A stretch of 42,855 nt of DNA from a virus: IMG/VR virus record IMGVR_UViG_3300020219_000027, positions 1 through 42,855 of that record; one strand, written 5' to 3'. Shown piece by piece: positions 41,433 to 42,855 of the stretch (its first letter is position 1; each line of letters opens with the position of its first letter). Under the pieces are notes generated by a model. That model had not been told where the DNA came from and did not search any database. It was given only the letters and a program-made list of their open reading frames with translations. The translations under genes were made by a program, and so were the position numbers.

Positions 41433-41657
41433 TTAGTCAATCTCCTGGGCTTTATTGCCTGATAAATACATATCGTGATTAGATGCAAAGTACTTTAGGG
41501 CGTTATCGCGATTTGCGTGAAATGGTAAATACACGTAGACGTTTCTAATGCAACTGAGTTGCAATAACGCTGTATCATATTGATATGATTCGCGAATCAG
41601 CTCATACATAGATGAGCACAATCGGCGCAATAATTCCCCTCCCCCTAGAACGACCAT
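41433..41657 (-). CDS. Small hypothetical protein (74 aa), first gene of the leftward early block
   Basis: ATG at 41657 with a weak ribosome site. Contains Cys and many Tyr/Leu residues (LRRLCSSMYELIRESYQYD). Start of the leftward operon. Not recognised. Confidence 0.5.
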   Translation of the reverse strand: MVVLGGGELLRRLCSSMYELIRESYQYDTALLQLSCIRNVYVYLPFHANRDNALKYFASNHDMYLSGNKAQEID

Positions 41658-42220
41658 TCTACTGTAAATCAGATTGTTAATAACTCATTAATGCATATTG
41701 TTTCGTGCATCATTGCAAGGAGTTAGGCATTAACCTGTTGTACATGCTGGCCGGATAGCTAACCTATTGATATCATTGAGGATCCCGTCTACGAGAAGTG
41801 CCTACGCTTTTTCCCCGCAGTATAGATATAGATGCCAAGTTAGGAGCTAAATAAAAAACGCCTATAAAAAATGGAAGCTGCCGTGGATAAGTACCCGAAG
41901 CTTGCAGGCGCGAGAAGGCTACTGACTTCGAGCGCTTGCAAGAGATGCCGTATAAGCAGGTCGTTTTCCGCAAAGTCACAATTGTGCCATTATTTTAAAT
42001 GGATGTAATCAGATACTTAACGGACCCTGCGCCAATTTCGCCAGCAAGTCCGCGCTGTTGCAAAACAGCCCGTGCGTCATTGTCATCATCACACCACTTA
42101 GGCCATTGACTTCGCTAGGCTTTTTTGTAACTAGCTGGAAACAGAGCACTTGGAAAACCGAATGGTCATTCTACAGATAGGCACCTGAGATCGTTGGGCA
42201 AAAAACGCGCCTTTTAAATC

Positions 42221-42379
42221 TTATATCTTTTTTTCGCTGTCAAGTGCAAACTCCCCCATACCCCCATAGTACGGCGTAATCGCTATCTTGGGGGTAGCGA
42301 CTAGCAGGAGCTGTACATTAGCTGGTAACCAGCCAGCGTATGTTTCCCTGCTCTCGGTTAGCCAATGGTTGGTTCCCAT
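42221..42379 (-). CDS. Possible small leftward gene (52 aa)
   Basis: The ATG at 42379 lies inside the CCAATGG inverted repeat, about 50 bases after a leftward promoter-like pair. The product (MGTNHWLTESRETYAGWL...) has a natural-looking composition, but the ribosome site is weak and no family is recognised. It could be an early regulator or just a chance frame. Confidence 0.3.
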   Translation of the reverse strand: MGTNHWLTESRETYAGWLPANVQLLLVATPKIAITPYYGGMGEFALDSEKKI

Positions 42380-42382
42380 TGG
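42362..42382. promoter_or_regulatory. Operator-like inverted repeat CCAATGG / CCATTGG
   Basis: A perfect 7-bp inverted repeat with a 7-base spacer, downstream of the leftward promoter-like pair. A dimeric repressor or activator could bind here. The 13-bp palindrome GCTGGTAACCAGC lies 29 bases to its left. Confidence 0.45.
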
Positions 42383-42431
42383 TACTGATCTTTCTTCTCT
42401 CTTCCTTTTATTGGCTCTTAGGTAGGAATAT

Positions 42432-42457
42432 ATAAATAGGTATACGTAGTCAATAGA
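42432..42457 (-). promoter_or_regulatory. Leftward promoter candidate (TTGACT ... TATATT)
   Basis: On the minus strand TTGACT is followed after 15 bases by TATATT, close to sigma70 consensus at both boxes though with a short spacer. It would drive the leftward early block. Confidence 0.4.
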
Positions 42458-42486
42458 CAGAAAACGCAGGCGCGTGTGTCTATCAC

Positions 42487-42561
42487 TTGACAAGCTACGC
42501 TAGAACGGTTACTCTGCCATTCCCCCAAGGGACACACACCCCAAACAGGTTATGCTATAAC
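42487..42561 (+). promoter_or_regulatory. Late-side promoter candidates upstream of the first rightward gene
   Basis: TTGACA (42487-42492) is followed after 17 bases by TACTCT, a modest -10. Farther on, TGCTATAAC (42553-42561) is an extended -10 that may work without a -35. A CCCCCAAG/CTTCGGGGG pair (42522-42529 and ~42573-42581) followed by TTTATTTTT could form an attenuator in the leader. Confidence 0.45.
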
Positions 42562-42605
42562 ACACGGTCCATCTTCGGGGGTTTATTTTTATTCGCGGGA
42601 CTACC

Positions 42606-42855
42606 ATGCAAGAAGACGTCGACATGCTCTGCGTTGCTCAATCGAGAGACCCTGGCCCCGTTCGGTTCTCCCAGCCCGTCCCATTCAAGGACCTATTCGA
42701 GCAGGTCCAGAACACGCTTACAGTTAAGAAGATCTTTGCGTTTACCAACGACGGGAGTGGTGGTTTTCACCTCCGGGAGGTGGGTAGCCTTCAGCTATCC
42801 TTCGTGGCTCTCTCCGAGCAAACACAGCCTCCTGCGCCACTCCCCCCTATCAGCC
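42606..42855 (+). CDS. First late gene, 5' part; hypothetical acidic protein crossing the window ends
   Basis: An ATG at 42606 opens a frame that runs off the right edge and continues in the same frame at base 3, ending at the TAA at 297-299. The whole protein is about 180 residues. The N-terminal half looks globular (starts MQEDVDMLCVAQ) and ends in a Pro-rich stretch. I recognise no family. It is the first gene of the rightward late block, just after the long regulatory gap and two promoter-like sequences. An in-frame ATG at 42624 is an alternative start; neither has a strong Shine-Dalgarno. A minor virion protein is a guess from position only. Confidence 0.7.
   Translation, partial: MQEDVDMLCVAQSRDPGPVRFSQPVPFKDLFEQVQNTLTVKKIFAFTNDGSGGFHLREVGSLQLSFVALSEQTQPPAPLPPIS
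42847..42855. repeat. 9-bp terminal identity with bases 1-9
   Basis: The last nine bases, CTATCAGCC, equal the first nine. Since one gene reads through both versions of the join, this is most simply an assembly overlap of a circular or circularly permuted molecule. It could also be a real in-frame 9-bp tandem repeat (Pro-Ile-Ser). Confidence 0.7.

Larger units (their letters stand above)
41658..42605. promoter_or_regulatory. Long regulatory gap between divergent blocks (candidate promoters and origin region)
   Basis: No convincing gene fills these ~950 bases, though a small leftward frame at 42221-42379 is possible. Landmarks: a leftward TTGACT/TATATT pair (around 42432-42457), a second leftward TTGACA at 42238-42243, and rightward promoter-like TTGACA (42487-42492) and TGCTATAAC (42553-42561). 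Inverted repeats include GCTGGTAACCAGC (42321-42333) and CCAATGG...CCATTGG (42362-42382). AT-rich blocks lie near 41850 and 42210. Such a gap normally holds early promoters, operators and sometimes the origin. Confidence 0.6.

Noticed and set aside
41773-41979. Leftward 68-codon frame in the long gap
   Set aside because: No ribosome site, and the composition is not convincing; left as non-coding.
1-42855. CRISPR array or insertion sequence
   Set aside because: No regularly spaced repeats of CRISPR size and no transposase-like protein were seen.

Overview
The window is a complete or near-complete genome of a tailed bacteriophage, about 42.85 kb. The architecture is podovirus-like: large terminase, portal, scaffold, capsid, short-tail tube proteins, a 1,261-residue internal virion protein, and no tape measure, sheath or tail tube. 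The two ends share 9 bases, and one reading frame continues from the right end into the left end, so the molecule is circular or circularly permuted and was cut inside a gene. The host cannot be named. Several Sec-type signal peptides and a small lysis cassette suggest a Gram-negative bacterium (inference).

Layout. (1) Rightward late block, 42606 through the junction to 23373: two or three small virion or fibre-like proteins, a secreted zinc metalloprotease, TerL, portal, scaffold, major capsid and decoration proteins, a terminator-like hairpin, adaptor, fibre-like and nozzle proteins, four ejection or internal proteins, then a lysis region (XhlA-like membrane protein, lytic transglycosylase, secreted protein, holin candidate and a second metalloprotease). 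(2) Leftward block 23350-33333: a membrane protein, a collagen-like secreted protein, dUTPase, an ECF-like sigma factor, a dATP/dGTP diphosphohydrolase-like protein, a 3'-5' exonuclease, a RecD2-like helicase, an Rnl2-like RNA ligase and an SSB candidate, with small unknown genes. (3) Short rightward block 33388-36190: a DnaG-type zinc finger, a PDDEXK resolvase-like nuclease, an HNH nuclease and unknowns. (4) Leftward block 36181-41657: a tyrosine recombinase and many small, mostly unrecognised genes that are probably early or host-takeover functions. (5) About 950 bp of non-coding DNA (41658-42605) between divergent blocks, carrying promoters and inverted repeats.

No DNA polymerase, RNA polymerase, repressor or tRNA gene was recognised. 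The phage probably uses host polymerases, with its own sigma factor redirecting transcription.

Most unusual features: (a) TerL's nuclease domain has its conserved motifs in circularly permuted order, with motif I last. (b) The 8-base word ACTCTGAA occurs eight times in one orientation within 3.9 kb at 36.1-40.0 kb, in several codon frames, and I saw it nowhere else. (c) Two intergenic hairpins share their outer arms while their inner stems differ but still pair. (d) Two separate secreted metzincin-type proteases are encoded, one overlapping the holin candidate. (e) A Trp/Ala-rich gene family retains the remnant of a duplicated gene end.
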